A stretch of 64,000 nucleotides of DNA, taken from NCBI GenBank assembly GCA_963585895.1, contig OY757921.1, positions 55,803,081 to 55,867,080 on the forward strand, read 5' to 3'. Positions 22,715 to 33,000 of this stretch are shown here, in pieces (the stretch's first letter is position 1; each line of letters starts with the position of its first letter). Both the position numbers and the translations under genes were made by a program. Under the pieces are notes generated by a model that did no database searches, was not told the DNA's origin, and saw nothing but the letters and a program-made list of their open reading frames with translations. This DNA is from Sepioteuthis lessoniana (Eukaryota > Mollusca > Cephalopoda > Myopsida > Loliginidae).

Positions 22715-24614
22715 GTCCCTAGGGTCTGAAAATCAAACGAAAAGGAGATAGCCGGACTTTAACTAAGTTAAAACAAGAAGAATATTCAGGGGTAGAGGAA
22801 GGAGAGAAAAAAAGGATATAGGCGGAACAGGAGAAAGAAAAAATGGGAGGAATGGGCGAAACAGGGGAAAGAAAAACTAAGGAAAAAAGAAAGGAAAATT
22901 TTTTACACCAACAAGTTAAACATTTGAAGCCATAGGATCCCACATTCTGGATGTGAAGCACGGTGGATGAACCCAGCATTGGGTCAACGGCGTGTTTCAT
23001 CAGATGCTGTACGGATGAACCCCACATTTCAACGGCCAGGATCACATAGTTCAGTCAGCAAACAATTGCTACTCATCTTTAAGGGTGGCGACTACTGATG
23101 CCGTTGAAATACGGCCATCAAAAGATTACCATGACTCTCACTAAAACCGTATGTCCAAACTGTATCGCCCTTTTGCGGGTAAAAAAGGAGTGCGTTCTGC
23201 TGAGGTTAAAGTTTGGCCCCAGTGTTCGAAAAATCAGCAGCAGAATTCAAACACAAACAAAAATTACTTAAATGTAAAAGCACAATACAAATAGCGACAT
23301 TTAACGTAAGAACTTTAAATAGAATAGGCGACCAAGCGGATCTGAAAGCGTCTGCGGTAAAGCAGACATAGTATGGGTGTACAAGAACACAGATACCATC
23401 ACAGTGAAGGGGTTGTCCTCGTGGCGTAATGTTTAAAGCGATAGACTGCGGAATCGTAGAAAGCGAGTTCGAACACCAGTCGTGCTCTTATATTCACTTT
23501 CGGAAAAAACCTTGGGAAAACTTATGATCTCACGTATCCTCCTAGCTATGGGTCAAATAGTACTACCCCTGTTGTTCTTGAAGGTTGGCTTTGGCATTAA
23601 ATAACCTACAGAGGTTGATATGCTATTAGACAAAGAAACCAAACAAAACCATCGCAGTGAAGAAGAAATAAAATACCACGATACTGGTAATGGATAGATG
23701 TGTGTCTCAGCATCTGCATAGAAAAATTCTGTCAATGCAGTCATAGGAGGTGTAGTTCTCAGTAAAATCACTTAATAGCATCGAGAAAATACATCCCAGG
23801 ATAATGGTCACCAAGACACCATCTAAAATGAACTATCCTCTCGTGTTTGGAGCGTCCCAAAACAAAACGGAGGAGACATGAATGCCCCAATAGTTAAAAC
23901 GTAAACAAAACATTCAACTTACACAAAAGGTCAAAAAGAAATGGGGGAACACCTAACGAATTTCATACTCGAAAATTGACTGACACGCCTTAATACTAAA
24001 TTTCAGGAAAGGAAGGGAAAACTATGGATCTACACCAACGAAAATAATGCTTAAGCACTGATGGATTACATCCTTATGAATAAGAAATGGACTAACAGTG
24101 CTTTGATTTGTGAGGTATATTCGGATTTTGAAGGAGTGTCTTCCGACCACCGAATGCATCGCAAACAACCAGGACCATACGTTATGACTGGTTGATGCTT
24201 AACAATAGACATATTAGCGATAAATATACGATAACACTAAGAGACAAATTCGATGCACTTCAGAAACACTGACTCCGAATGACGAATACGAGAACTTCGT
24301 CAATGTCCATTGGGAAATAGCAACAGAATGCATACCAACAAAACTAAGTGCAAAGTTCCGTAGGAGACATTAGCAGTGTAGAAAAACATGACGACGTAAA
24401 AACCGCATCCCAATGCGATAAAAGGAACCCAACAAATGTAACGTTCAGAAACTTAAGAAGGCACAACGTGAACTAATATTTATCTGAAAGAAAAAACAGA
24501 ATACATCCAAGACCAGATCAATAAGATTCGACACTCGGTTGAAGATAGACAATCTCGGATAGCGAGGCAGACAGTATATGAAGTGAGAGCGAAACTGAAA
24601 GGGCCTAGCTACCT
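22715..24614 (+). mobile_element. RTE-like LINE, 5' UTR and endonuclease region, interrupted by a SINE
   Basis: The 5' UTR spans 22715-23085. The APE-type endonuclease follows (TIQIATFNVRTLNRIGD at about 23282-23335). A SINE interrupts it at 23410-23647, and the rest of the endonuclease and the connector continue to 24614. The DYILMNKKW-type motif and an intact SSDHR (24146-24160) are visible; the His is the catalytic residue of this nuclease fold. Several shifts and stops. The copy ends where a gypsy fossil begins on the other strand. Confidence 0.75.
23410..23647 (+). mobile_element. SINE family 1, copy C, flanked by a TSD
   Basis: The clearest family member. The tRNA-like head has CGTGGCGTAATG at 23419-23430 and GAGTTCGAACAC at 23465-23476, then the body and GGCATTAAATAACC tail. 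It is flanked by ACCATCACAGTGAAG (23395-23409) and ACCATCGCAGTGAAG (23648-23662), a 15-bp duplication with one mismatch. The host is RTE coding sequence. Confidence 0.85.
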
Positions 24615-25112
24615 CAAACATATAATAAATGATGGACATTGGTTCTTCAACTCGTTCCTTTGTGTTTGGGGTATATCTTTATTTATTTGGTTAATATGTC
24701 TACGAACCATCCATCTTGGATGTTTTATTATGTACATCATATTACCAATTCTTTTTTCAATAATGCCCTCTAACCAGGTTGCTTTACCTAAATGATAATC
24801 TAGGAAATAAATTTTTCCCCTGGACAATAAGTCTTATTAGAGGTATTCATTTTTTTATTTCCTTTTTTTTTTTATGGAATCAATTTATTGAATATTGATC
24901 GAATTTTACTAGCAAACATCTATTCTGCTGGGGACATATATGAGTTAGTATTTGGATTAGGTATTATTCGATAAATGGATAGAAATTCTTATAATTCCAC
25001 ATTTTCTGTTTCGATCCCATTTGCCTTTCTAATTGCTCTTTTAAATACATCGATAAATCATTTGATCTTGGATGGTAAGGTGTCGATTTCAGGCGATTTT
25101 TATCGATGGCAA

Positions 25113-25295
25113 TTAACAGAAATTTTCAAATTCTTTTGATGTAAATGGTGTGCCATTGTTAGATACAATGGTTTCTGGCAATCCGAATCTTGCAAACAGT
25201 TCCTGTAACACCTTTATTGTGGTTTTTGTCGTAGGCGTTTTATATTTAAGAACTTCTGGCGATTTCGTAAAGCTGTCTACTATGACAAAAAGCAT
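25113..25295 (-). pseudogene. Gypsy integrase core fragment
   Basis: Sixty open residues: VDSFTKSPEVL, then a PTTKTTIKVLQELFARFGLPE segment, then IVSNNGTPFTSKEF. This is the retroviral-type integrase DDE region. The first catalytic Asp is within VD, and the second, normally in VSDNG, is changed to Asn (VSNNG). Active enzymes cut the ends of the element DNA and join them to target DNA; the D-to-N change argues that this copy is dead. Confidence 0.8.
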
Positions 25296-26290
25296 GTTCC
25301 TTTTATCGGACCGACATAGTCAATATGTAGATGAGACCACGGTTTGTCTGTCTTAGTCCATGAATTGAATCTTATGGGAGGTGCTTTTGCTACCGATCTC
25401 CACCCGTTCTCTATACATCAATATGCCGTTGCACGTTGAAAATATATTATTTGTTTTAACTTTCTGGTTCATTAATTCTTTTTTTGTTTGATTAATGAAC
25501 TTATCAAATTTTGTCTTAAATGTTATCTCCTCTAGCGTAACTGGAATAACTGTATTGAATAAACCGTATCTTACGTCCATTTCGAACGTTAATGAAGCAA
25601 TGACGGTCTCCTCTCGCGGTTCGGTATATTTTGGTATTAATTTGGACAATCAATACGCATGTGCGATCTCTTTTGACGGTAAGAATTCCATTTTAAATGA
25701 ATAATTTAACAGCATCGAAGCCCATCTTTGTAAACGGTTCGCAGTGTGTGTTGGTATTTCTTTTTTAGAAACAAATATTGCTAACAATGGATGATGATCC
25801 GCTTGCAATACAAATTCTCTACTGTGTACGTATTCATGAAATTTCTAGATCGCAAATATGATAGGTAAACCTTCCTTTTCTATCTGCGAATCGTTCATTT
25901 CTGCCGGTAGTAGTGTCCTCGATACATGTTGAATCGCTTTTAGTTTGCCATCTTCTTTGTGAAGTATAACTGCCCTTTAGCCAAAATTGCTTGCGTCGCT
26001 GGCAACATATATGTGATTATTAGGGTTGTAATGTTTCCAAGCTAAGTTTGACGTTAGTGCAGTTTTTAATTTCTCGAACGCTTTTTTACATTCGTCCGTC
26101 CAAACCCATTTTACGTCTTTTTTTAATTATTGATTCAACGGAGCTCTTAGTATATGCATATTTGGTATATAGCTCTTGCAGTTGTTAGCCAGCCCCCAAA
26201 ATGATTGTAATGCAGCAAAATTAGTCGGTGCAGGTCTGTATTTTATTGCGTCCGCTCGGTTAGAATCAAGAGTCCTGCCTTTCTCGTCGA

Positions 26291-26479
26291 TTACTTGTCC
26301 CAGATATTTGATTTTTGATAGAAAAAATTTACATTTTCCATACTTAATTTAAAACCGAAATTTTTTAATTTTTTAAACAGTTCAATGACATGTTTCGCAT
26401 GATCTTGATTTTTGCTTTTTATAAGAATATCATCTAAATAAACTGTTGCGAAATCCAGTTCTGCTAACATTGTATCCAT
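26291..26479 (-). pseudogene. Gypsy RT fragment with YLDD box
   Basis: FATVYLDDILIKS carries the RT active site (YLDD at 26440-26429), followed by a typical HVIELFKKLKNFGFKLS helix. It breaks by a frameshift near 26291 before the YLGH-type motif. Confidence 0.85.
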
Positions 26480-26703
26480 TATTTTTTTGAAAAATAGTTG
26501 GAGCTTCCTTTATTCCATATTGTAGCCTATTAATTTTGTAAAGACCTCTATGTACATTAATAGTTAATAATTCTGCACACTTTTCTTCCGCTGTATATAA
26601 ACTTCTGACAAATCTAACTTAGGAAATATGCGTCCGCCATTAAAATTTGCAAAAATTTCTTCCGCCGTTGGGAGGGGATAATTTATTTCTTTTAGACAAT
26701 CAT

Positions 26704-27004
26704 TAGGTCCTCACCCTCCCTATAGTCCAAACTTTGCCCCCTGTGACTTTTGGTTATTCCCTAAGCTCAGAGGCCGTCGTTATGAGACAATTGAGGAGAT
26801 GAAAGAGGCTGTGACGAAGGTCATTGACACGCTGACACAAGAGGACTTCCATGGGGCCTTTCAGAAGTTGTTGGAACGGTACAACAAGTGCATTGTAACC
26901 GGAGGAGATTACTTCGAAGGGAACTAGAGTTTCATGTGTGTACTATCAATAAAAGTGCCCATACGAAAAAAAGTCTGGAAACTTATCGTATGCACCTCGT
27001 ATAT
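26704..27004 (+). mobile_element. Mariner C-terminal fragment with 3' end
   Basis: Begins PHPPYSPNFAPCDFWLFPKL, where the Asp in CDFW is the third catalytic Asp of mariner DD34D. It continues RRYETIEEMKEAV and QKLLERYNKCI to a natural stop after DYFEGN at 26925. The noncoding end reads GGAAACTTATCGTATGCACC and meets a (TA)n tract. This TIR differs from those at 9150 and 15505, so a second mariner family is present. The 5' three quarters are gone. It abuts the gypsy RT edge. Confidence 0.85.
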
Positions 27005-27025
27005 ATATATAAATATATATATATT

Positions 27026-27378
27026 AGCGACAATCATTTCTTTACAGAAATAGGTCACATTAAAGTTCAAAGAGAAGCAAAAAAGTGTTTTTGGCTGCTG
27101 CAGACCCACATAACTTATCACATAATTGACATTAATTTCTTGTAGGTTGCTGAGAAAGGATCTGTGCAAAATCTGCCTGTGATTGTTTCCTATCATGTGA
27201 TCTCATCTGGTTAGCTCGTCCAGCTTTTGACAGACAGAGAGATAGGTAGACCCTATTTCAGATGTCAAAAACATTTACATGCTGAAAGGTGTCCGGGATC
27301 GAAACCAGACATGTCTCTGAAGTGTTTGTTTCAAGATGAAATGTTTGATTCTCCGTACTTTACAATCATTGTAAAGTA

Positions 27379-27437
<59 letters not shown>

Positions 27438-27640
27438 GTATGTGTGCATATGTGTGTGTGTGTGTGTGTGTAAATGTACAAATACGAAAAAACAAGGTCT
27501 TCAGAGAGTTATTTTATTGATAGACTTTGTGTTTTTTCATATTCGTACAGCTTCCATACTTTTATATATTCATACTGTAGTATTTATTTATTTTCAGTTT
27601 TCGCAAAAATATATATATATTGGAAACCATAATAATAAAG
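27026..27640. other. Unassigned DNA with a compound microsatellite
   Basis: Holds (TA)n-(TG)n at 27379-27475. The two overlapping plus-strand frames there come from the repeat. The rest is unassigned. Confidence 0.5.
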
Positions 27641-27642
27641 GA

Positions 27643-27726
27643 TAAACTCTCAGTGATATATTTGAACTCACATCTTTCGCCTTGCAAAACACGCAAGCTG
27701 CTGTAATAATTGAGCTACGAAGCATA
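27643..27726 (-). other. tRNA-like relic
   Basis: On the minus strand: CGTAGCTCAATTATTA (A-box type), then a perfect 5-bp stem CTTGC/GCAAG closing a 7-base loop GTGTTTT. That would place GTT (Asn) at the anticodon, preceded by the conserved T. Then comes GTGAGTTCAAAT (B-box type). The T-stem pairs poorly and the acceptor is weak, so this is probably a SINE head or pseudogene rather than a working tRNA. Confidence 0.4.
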
Positions 27727-27904
27727 AATCATTAGATTATCATGAATTATTGTTGATATCTTACGGTGTAAACTTAATTGTAAACACGATTAGCAAAGCA
27801 ACCTCAGCAATAATAAACATTTAAAGTTTGTAAGGAATAGATACAATTACACTTGAGATAATTGATATCTACTTTTTTTCGGAATTAAGCGATATTCAAT
27901 AGGA

Positions 27905-28090
27905 TCTGTACCAAACTGCTCAAACTACACTCACTCTATTAAGTTCACTTTCGGACTAATACTCTTGGAAAGAGTATGCAGTCTCCTGATCCCCATAGCT
28001 TTGGGGGCGGGGTTGAATTGTACCACTACTGTTCTTCTATAATGATGGCTTTGGCAACCCACGAAGGTTGATTTGCCATTACACAAAAAA
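27905..28090 (+). mobile_element. SINE family 1, copy D, 5'-truncated
   Basis: Keeps the GTTCACTTTCGGACTAATAC body, the ACCACTACTGTTCTTCT block and the CACGAAGGTTGAT tail. The tRNA-like head is missing or unrecognisable. Confidence 0.7.
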
Positions 28091-28199
28091 AGGAAGAGCG
28101 AAACAAACCAATGACTAAGTATTTTATGTACTTGAGTGACAACTATTTCTGAAGTGAAGCAATACTTTTCCTGGCTAATATTAGATGACTACCATTTAT

Positions 28200-28570
28200 G
28201 ATTGAGCGGTTGATCTTAACAGGATGTCATCTCGTCTAGGATAATTTTATGCCTTGAGGTTAAGGAATCACGTACATTGTACGTTTATATTTTTACTTTT
28301 GTGCGGTTTCTTAATTTTCTTTTTTTTTTTTTTGCACACGGTTATATGATATCAAGTATCCCTATCTCATATAGATAATCAACAAACTGATTTATTTAAC
28401 CCATAGATGGAACTCCAACAAATAAATCTAGGACTAATGGCAATTTAGGGGTATTTCATACATCTCAGAGCTCCAAAACTTGAGCCTCACCAACAAATTT
28501 AGGTTAGTGCCATACCTTACTCCTCAATCCGTGTTTTCAAAACTCCTCCAACAGGGAGGGGGCCTCTTTT
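28200..28570 (-). repeat. Unassigned dispersed repeat U, copy 2
   Basis: Aligns with 14391-14770 in order: TTTTATGCCTTG, GTACATTGTACGTT, GGTTATATGAT, ACCCATAGATGGAA, CTCCAAAACTTGAGCCTCA. Coding potential is lost in this copy. Confidence 0.55.
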
Positions 28571-28915
28571 AGGATTTCTTAAAAACAAGATAAAAAACGA
28601 AGCTGACCGTATTTTTAACTTTATACCATAATGTCATATTAGGTATTAATTATAGGTCGTATACATTGATGCACGTCAATTTGTTCAAAGCATTAATGTA
28701 AATTACTTCTTTCTTATTGGTTGTTATATTCGTTAAGACAACTTTATTCGGAGAATAAAATATCATATGAAGTTTTAAACTTCTGAAAAAATTACACAAA
28801 CCTGTGCTGTAAATGCTTCGAACAAACTTGAAACCATATAACTGTTTGCAAATAAATTATCTCTGGATCGTCCGAAAATAATGTTACCTACAAACTAATA
28901 GTTTAGAAATCAGAT
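28571..28915. other. No recognisable feature
   Basis: AT-rich spacer. Confidence 0.4.
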
Positions 28916-29027
<112 letters not shown>

Positions 29028-29047
29028 TTGGACAGCAATCTTTCATT

Positions 29048-29214
29048 TAAGCATGTTTGATTAGATAATAAAGACACATGTTGTCTATCCTTTCAAGTTT
29101 CCTGATAAGTGTCGTGGTTTCAGGTTGGAATTGGTGAATGAATTTACCAAATTTGTCCTGAGCGCTTTCGGACCTTCCATAGGCTATCATCAAGGGTTGT
29201 TTGCACGTGTAAAG
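29048..29214 (-). repeat. Penelope-like terminal repeat, 3' side, with hammerhead-like core
   Basis: On the minus strand at about 29193-29166: TTGATGATAGCC, TATGGAA, GGTCCGAAAG. This matches the hammerhead layout CUGAUGA, stem II, GAAA, with the first base of CUGAUGA changed. Relative to the other arm, about 45 bp lie between GAAA and the CACTTATCAGG segment. Hammerhead ribozymes are known in Penelope-like terminal repeats. Confidence 0.55.
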
Positions 29215-29462
29215 AGTTTTTTTTTTTTTAATTTTTTCTTATAACATTACAAAATTACGTAAACGCAAAGTTGGATAAAACTGAGATGCTGATGACATCA
29301 AATGAGTTTAAAACAGAACGCTATCAACGGAAAAAATACCAAAGGCATTTCAAAACATTGTTGCTATTTTCAAAATTAATTCTATTGATTCGAGCTTTTT
29401 TGTCTTTTTTATATGTAGGGCTTCTAGGATTTGTAGTCATATCTTATTAATTTCGTGTGCTA

Positions 29463-29651
29463 TTAAGTGGTGTTTTCAACCAGAATTTTTCGAAATTTGG
29501 ATTTTGGAATTGACTGGGTTTTAAGATGTAAGGCTATGGAGCTAGAATCATTAAGGTGCATAGTAAGAAGTCTTGAAAGAGTTCTAGTAGCAAGACCAAC
29601 GTACGTATTATTTTCGGTGGAGATAAAGTCTCCCAAGGGACATTTGAACAT
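29463..29651 (-). pseudogene. Penelope-like GIY-YIG endonuclease fragment
   Basis: Sixty-two residues. CPLGDFISTENNTYVGL is followed by RTLSRLLTMHLND and SKFRKILVENTT. TYVG corresponds to the second half of the GIY-YIG motif (residues 16-19), and the following R and H positions fit the family helix. It belongs downstream of RT. The open frame ends at 29463. Confidence 0.7.
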
Positions 29652-30569
29652 ATATACGACGTTTGTCCAATCAAGAAGTTCAGTGGAGGAGGAAAAGTTA
29701 TTGGAAATAATTAGGTTGGAGGTTTTAGATTTGTTTTAGTAAATGATAAATCTTGTTTTTGGGTAGGATCAATAGGGAAAACATTTTTTATAAGGTTTTT
29801 TAATATATGTTCATCTATCTTATAATTATAATGAAATTGGTTTTTGTAGTAAAGGTTTATTGATTGTTTATGGTTTAGGGTATTGTCAATGTTATATTGT
29901 TAATTTTTATACATGAAAAGTTTAATTTCTGTATCGACGATGTAGTTGGAATACCCATTATTAATAAGGGTTTGTTTTATATTATTAAGTTCATTAGGAA
30001 GATAGTTCGAGTGGAGGATAGTAGTTTAGCTCTGGAAATAAGTGATTTTATGATTGTTCTTTTATAACGGAAGGGCCATTCACAATGGAAATTGAGGGTT
30101 CAGGGATTAATGCTGGTTGTTTTTTTCTATATGTGGAGGTGGTAAATCAGTCAATATTGCTTGTGTCTATTAGTACACCGAGAAATGGGATTTTATTGTG
30201 GATACTGATTTCTTGTGTGAAATTAAGAACGGAATTATTTTAAAATGTCTCTTGTATTATGTTAATTTCATCAGTGCTATTTATGAGAAGGAGTATGTCG
30301 TCAGCGTACCTTAAATAGATATTTGTTTTTTTGATGCTATTAAAATCGTTATTTTTAAGGTCTGGCATGTAAAAGTTACTGAAAATGGGTAAAACTGGCT
30401 GCATATCCTTTTGGATATATATATTTCCTTAAGAGTCATAAAATGATACCTCAGTAAAGCAGAGTAAAAGGATTTTACGTGAAGCATTGGAGTTAATTCT
30501 GAGTGGATGGCGCGTAGGGTGGAGGTAAATATCATTCATAATTATATTGATTGTTTCTAGAAAAAAAGA

Positions 30570-30705
30570 CCTTTACACAAGTAAACAACCCGTGATGATG
30601 GCCTATGAAAGGTCTGAAACCAAGGCACTTATCAGGAAACATGGAAGGATCTTGATAAAATTATGTAGACAAAATGTGTCTTTATTATTTAATCAAACAT
30701 GCTTA
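30570..30705 (+). repeat. Penelope-like terminal repeat, 5' side, inverted, with hammerhead-like core
   Basis: Plus strand at 30592-30620: GTGATGATGGCC, TATGAAA, GGTCTGAAAC. GGCC and GGTC can pair as stem II. The catalytic C of CUGAUGA appears as G, which would kill cleavage. It lacks the 45-bp segment present in the other arm. A (GATA)n tract follows at 30704-30724. Confidence 0.55.
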
Positions 30706-30724
30706 GATAGATAGATAGATAGAT

Positions 30725-30792
30725 ATAAACAGGATTTGACATTAAATAACTTACAAGGGTTAATATGCTATAAAAACCAACCAAACAATCAA
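30725..30792 (+). mobile_element. SINE family 1, 3' tail only
   Basis: GACATTAAATAACTTAC and ATATGCTATAAAAACC match the family tail. It sits directly after the (GATA)n tract. Confidence 0.55.
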
Positions 30793-31029
30793 GCAAGTAA
30801 TCGAATAAACTTGATGATATTCAGAGTTACTCTCGTCTGCTTTGTTTGTGTTAGTAGCGTGTTTAATGACAAATGACATCATAGGGAATAAAAGAAAAAC
30901 TAAAAGAGCAAAAAATCCGAGTGGAAATCATTGAAATACAAATTGCAACAAATTTTTTAACATCGTATTGAAAACATTTTATGCACTCTTAATAATTTTT
31001 CCAACGTACACTTAAACTATATTCTTTGT

Positions 31030-31110
31030 TCAATAAGCATAAGTACGTACACACATGCATACGCATGTACATACATACGTACATACTTACATACGTACAT
31101 ACATAAATAC
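31030..31110. repeat. ACAT/ACGT tetranucleotide array
   Basis: Degenerate tetranucleotide repeat. The open frames overlapping it on the minus strand derive partly from it. Confidence 0.75.
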
Positions 31111-31114
31111 AATC

Positions 31115-31385
31115 TCTCGTTGTTATTAAATGGAATCGGCGACCCGAGTTCAAATCCTGGGTGAAGTTGCTTGTGTCTCCCTTTTGCATTAATGCTCTTA
31201 GGAAAGAGATAAATCCACGAGATAAATCCACTATTTATTGGTAAATAGTAGGGCAGTCTGTTCTTTAATCTTAGGTTAGACAACCGGTCTTAGTGAAGGA
31301 AAACTATGAATCCAAACCAGATATACTCTACTTGAAAAATTTCCCTTGTGTCACATTCTACCCGTGGTGGAGGGGATGGTAAATA
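31115..31385 (+). mobile_element. tRNA-derived SINE, family 2
   Basis: GAATCGGCGACCCGAGTTCAAATCC-type B-box head (31134-31158) is followed by GGGTGAAGTTGCTTGTG, TGGTAAATAGTAGGGCAG and CCCTTGTGTCAC. This is the best-preserved member of the family. Confidence 0.7.
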
Positions 31386-31507
31386 ACACAAATAAGTTTA
31401 TTATATACCCATTCCATACAGGGTAAGATGATAAGATTGTCTTGCGCTAAGCTTACAACTACCCAGTAACCTCTGACATTGCCATTCGAAATCTTTGATT
31501 CTATCTG

Positions 31508-31510
31508 GTG

Positions 31511-31560
<50 letters not shown>
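31508..31560. repeat. (TA)n microsatellite
   Basis: About 26 TA units. Confidence 0.95.
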
Positions 31561-31565
<5 letters not shown>

Positions 31566-31684
31566 CACTACGAGTTTTTCATAACAAGAATTGAAATAGA
31601 AGCAAAGGCTGAGCATTAGTTGTTTCGGAGTTTTTGAAATTTTAAATTCGAAAATCATTTGAAAAGTTTCTTGTGATTATTTGT

Positions 31685-32044
31685 TTATCATTTTACTCCT
31701 TACGAGTATTTCTCACCAGCGTTAATTAGTGAAAGTCTTTCCCTGGAGTCTGAGTGTCAGAAAGTCTCCTAAGGTGTCCAAGACTTTTTTCAGTATTCTA
31801 ACTGGTCTTAGTAATGCTGTAATTTGGATTATCTCGATTCTTCCTCTAATTTCTAATCCTACCAGTCTTTTTTTCAAACTTTTTGGGACTGTTCAAAGTG
31901 CACCGATAACAATGTGTATCACCGCCACCCTCATGTTCCACAGTTTTTCAGTTCTCTGTCAAGTTCCAAGAATTTTTCAATCATTTCGTTTCTTTTATTT
32001 TCGCTCTGAGGTCATCCAGACCAGCACACCAATTTTAATTGGTG
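31685..32044 (-). mobile_element. R4-like LINE, 3' end, tail 1 of 3
   Basis: Starts at TTTTACTCCTTACGAG and carries the C-terminal region on the minus strand. It is truncated near 32044, where a second tail of the same family begins. Confidence 0.7.
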
Positions 32045-32324
32045 GTCTTTCACTGGAGGCTTAGAGAAAGCATGTCCCAACAGATTTTCAGGACTCTTCT
32101 GAGTATCCCAGGTGATCTCAACAATACAGTCTTTTTGTATAGTTTCGATTCTTTGTTTCACAATACATTCAGTCTTTTTTCGAAGCATTAAAGACCGTTT
32201 CAAGTGCACCAAGTATAATTGGTATCACAGACACCTTCATGCTCCACAACTTTTCAGCTCTCTGATAAAAACAAGTATTTTCACTTTCTTTCATTTTAAC
32301 TCAGAGACCCTTTTATTATTCTAT
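32045..32324 (-). mobile_element. R4-like LINE, 3' end, tail 2 of 3
   Basis: Repeats the same 3' region (CTTTCACTGGAGGC to GGTATCACAGACACCTTCATG), more diverged. The extreme 3' tail is missing. Confidence 0.6.
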
Positions 32325-33000
32325 TCCTTGTGACTTTTTCATACTAGCATTAGCAGATAGTTTTTATCTGGAATCTGAGTGGTAACAAGTCTCTAGGACT
32401 CTTCTTTGTATTCTGGCTGATATAAAAAATGCTGTAGTCTGGATTCTTATTCTCATTTTTGATTCCTCCAGTCTCCTTTCCAAGCCGATGGGAGCCATTC
32501 CAGGTGCGCCAACAACAAATGGTATCACCGTTACCACATGTTCCATAGCTTTCTTAGTTCTCTGGCAACGTTTGAGTATTTGTCTCTTTTTGCTTTCTTT
32601 GATTTTCATTCAGTGGTCCACTAGAACGACAAAACCCACTTGACGGTAAGTTCTCTCTCTTTGTTTTTTTATTTTTATTTTTTTGTTAATTAACACTAGG
32701 TTTGGTTTTCTGTTAGGGATTAAATGATCTGTTTGTATCTTAAAATCCCAGTGAATTTCATGCGTTTCTTTCTCTAATATGAACTCCGGATTGTGCGTAT
32801 CCCATTTGGTAGTATGATTCAATTTCAATTGCTTGCACGGTTCCCAGTGGATCAGCTTCCTCACTCGGTCGTACCGAGTCTCATATTCCCTTTGCGCTAG
32901 TTTGCTACATTCGCTTAATATGTGATTAATCGTTTCTTCTTTATCACCACAAAATCTACAATTGATATTCCGTTGTTTCACATCGATCTTCATTTAAAAT
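32325..33000 (-). mobile_element. R4-like LINE, 3' end, tail 3 of 3, with CCHC finger and endonuclease
   Basis: Reads from the 3' tail at 32325 back through the C-terminal region and restriction-like endonuclease to the zinc finger near 32960. It is the best-preserved copy of the C-terminal module. Three 3' ends in the same direction lie head-to-tail from 31685 to 33000. Confidence 0.75.
32610..32993 (-). pseudogene. R4-like zinc finger and restriction-like endonuclease fragment
   Basis: One open frame of 127 residues. The finger CRFC...H...C (residues 12, 15, 24, 29; spacing CX2CX8HX4C) is followed about 65 residues later by NRKPNLVLINKK. In R2/R4-type LINEs this is the (R/K)PD...D...K nuclease core. 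The catalytic PD is PN here (residues 97-98), so cleavage activity is probably lost. The sense strand then frameshifts into the VIPFVVGAPG segment at 32609-32364. Confidence 0.75.

Larger units (their letters stand above)
24615..26703 (-). mobile_element. Ty3/gypsy pol fossil, copy 1
   Basis: Read on the minus strand it gives RT (26300-26700), RNase H (about 25850-26050), a linker with SKLIPKYTEPREE, integrase core (25113-25295), and an integrase C terminus with WLEGIIEKRIGNMMYI near 24770. No gag, protease or LTR is recognised. Many stops and shifts. It is the same family as copy 2 at 47740, which has VPKYSEPFED and IIKKRIGDMMYI at the same points. Confidence 0.85.
29048..30705 (-). mobile_element. 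Penelope-like element with inverted terminal repeats
   Basis: The minus strand encodes RT (YADD at 30308-30297, followed by ILLLINSTDEINI) and, after about 650 bp, a GIY-YIG-type endonuclease (29651-29463). This RT plus C-terminal GIY-YIG order is diagnostic of Penelope-like elements. The ends are inverted copies: 29048-29214 and 30570-30705 share TAAGCATGTTTGATTA, AATAAAGACACAT and TTTCCTGATAAGTG. The RT is N-terminally truncated and several stops lie between the domains, so the copy is inactive. Confidence 0.8.

Noticed and set aside
27643-27726. Functional tRNA-Asn
   Set aside because: T-stem and acceptor pairing are poor; only the anticodon arm and box-like motifs survive.
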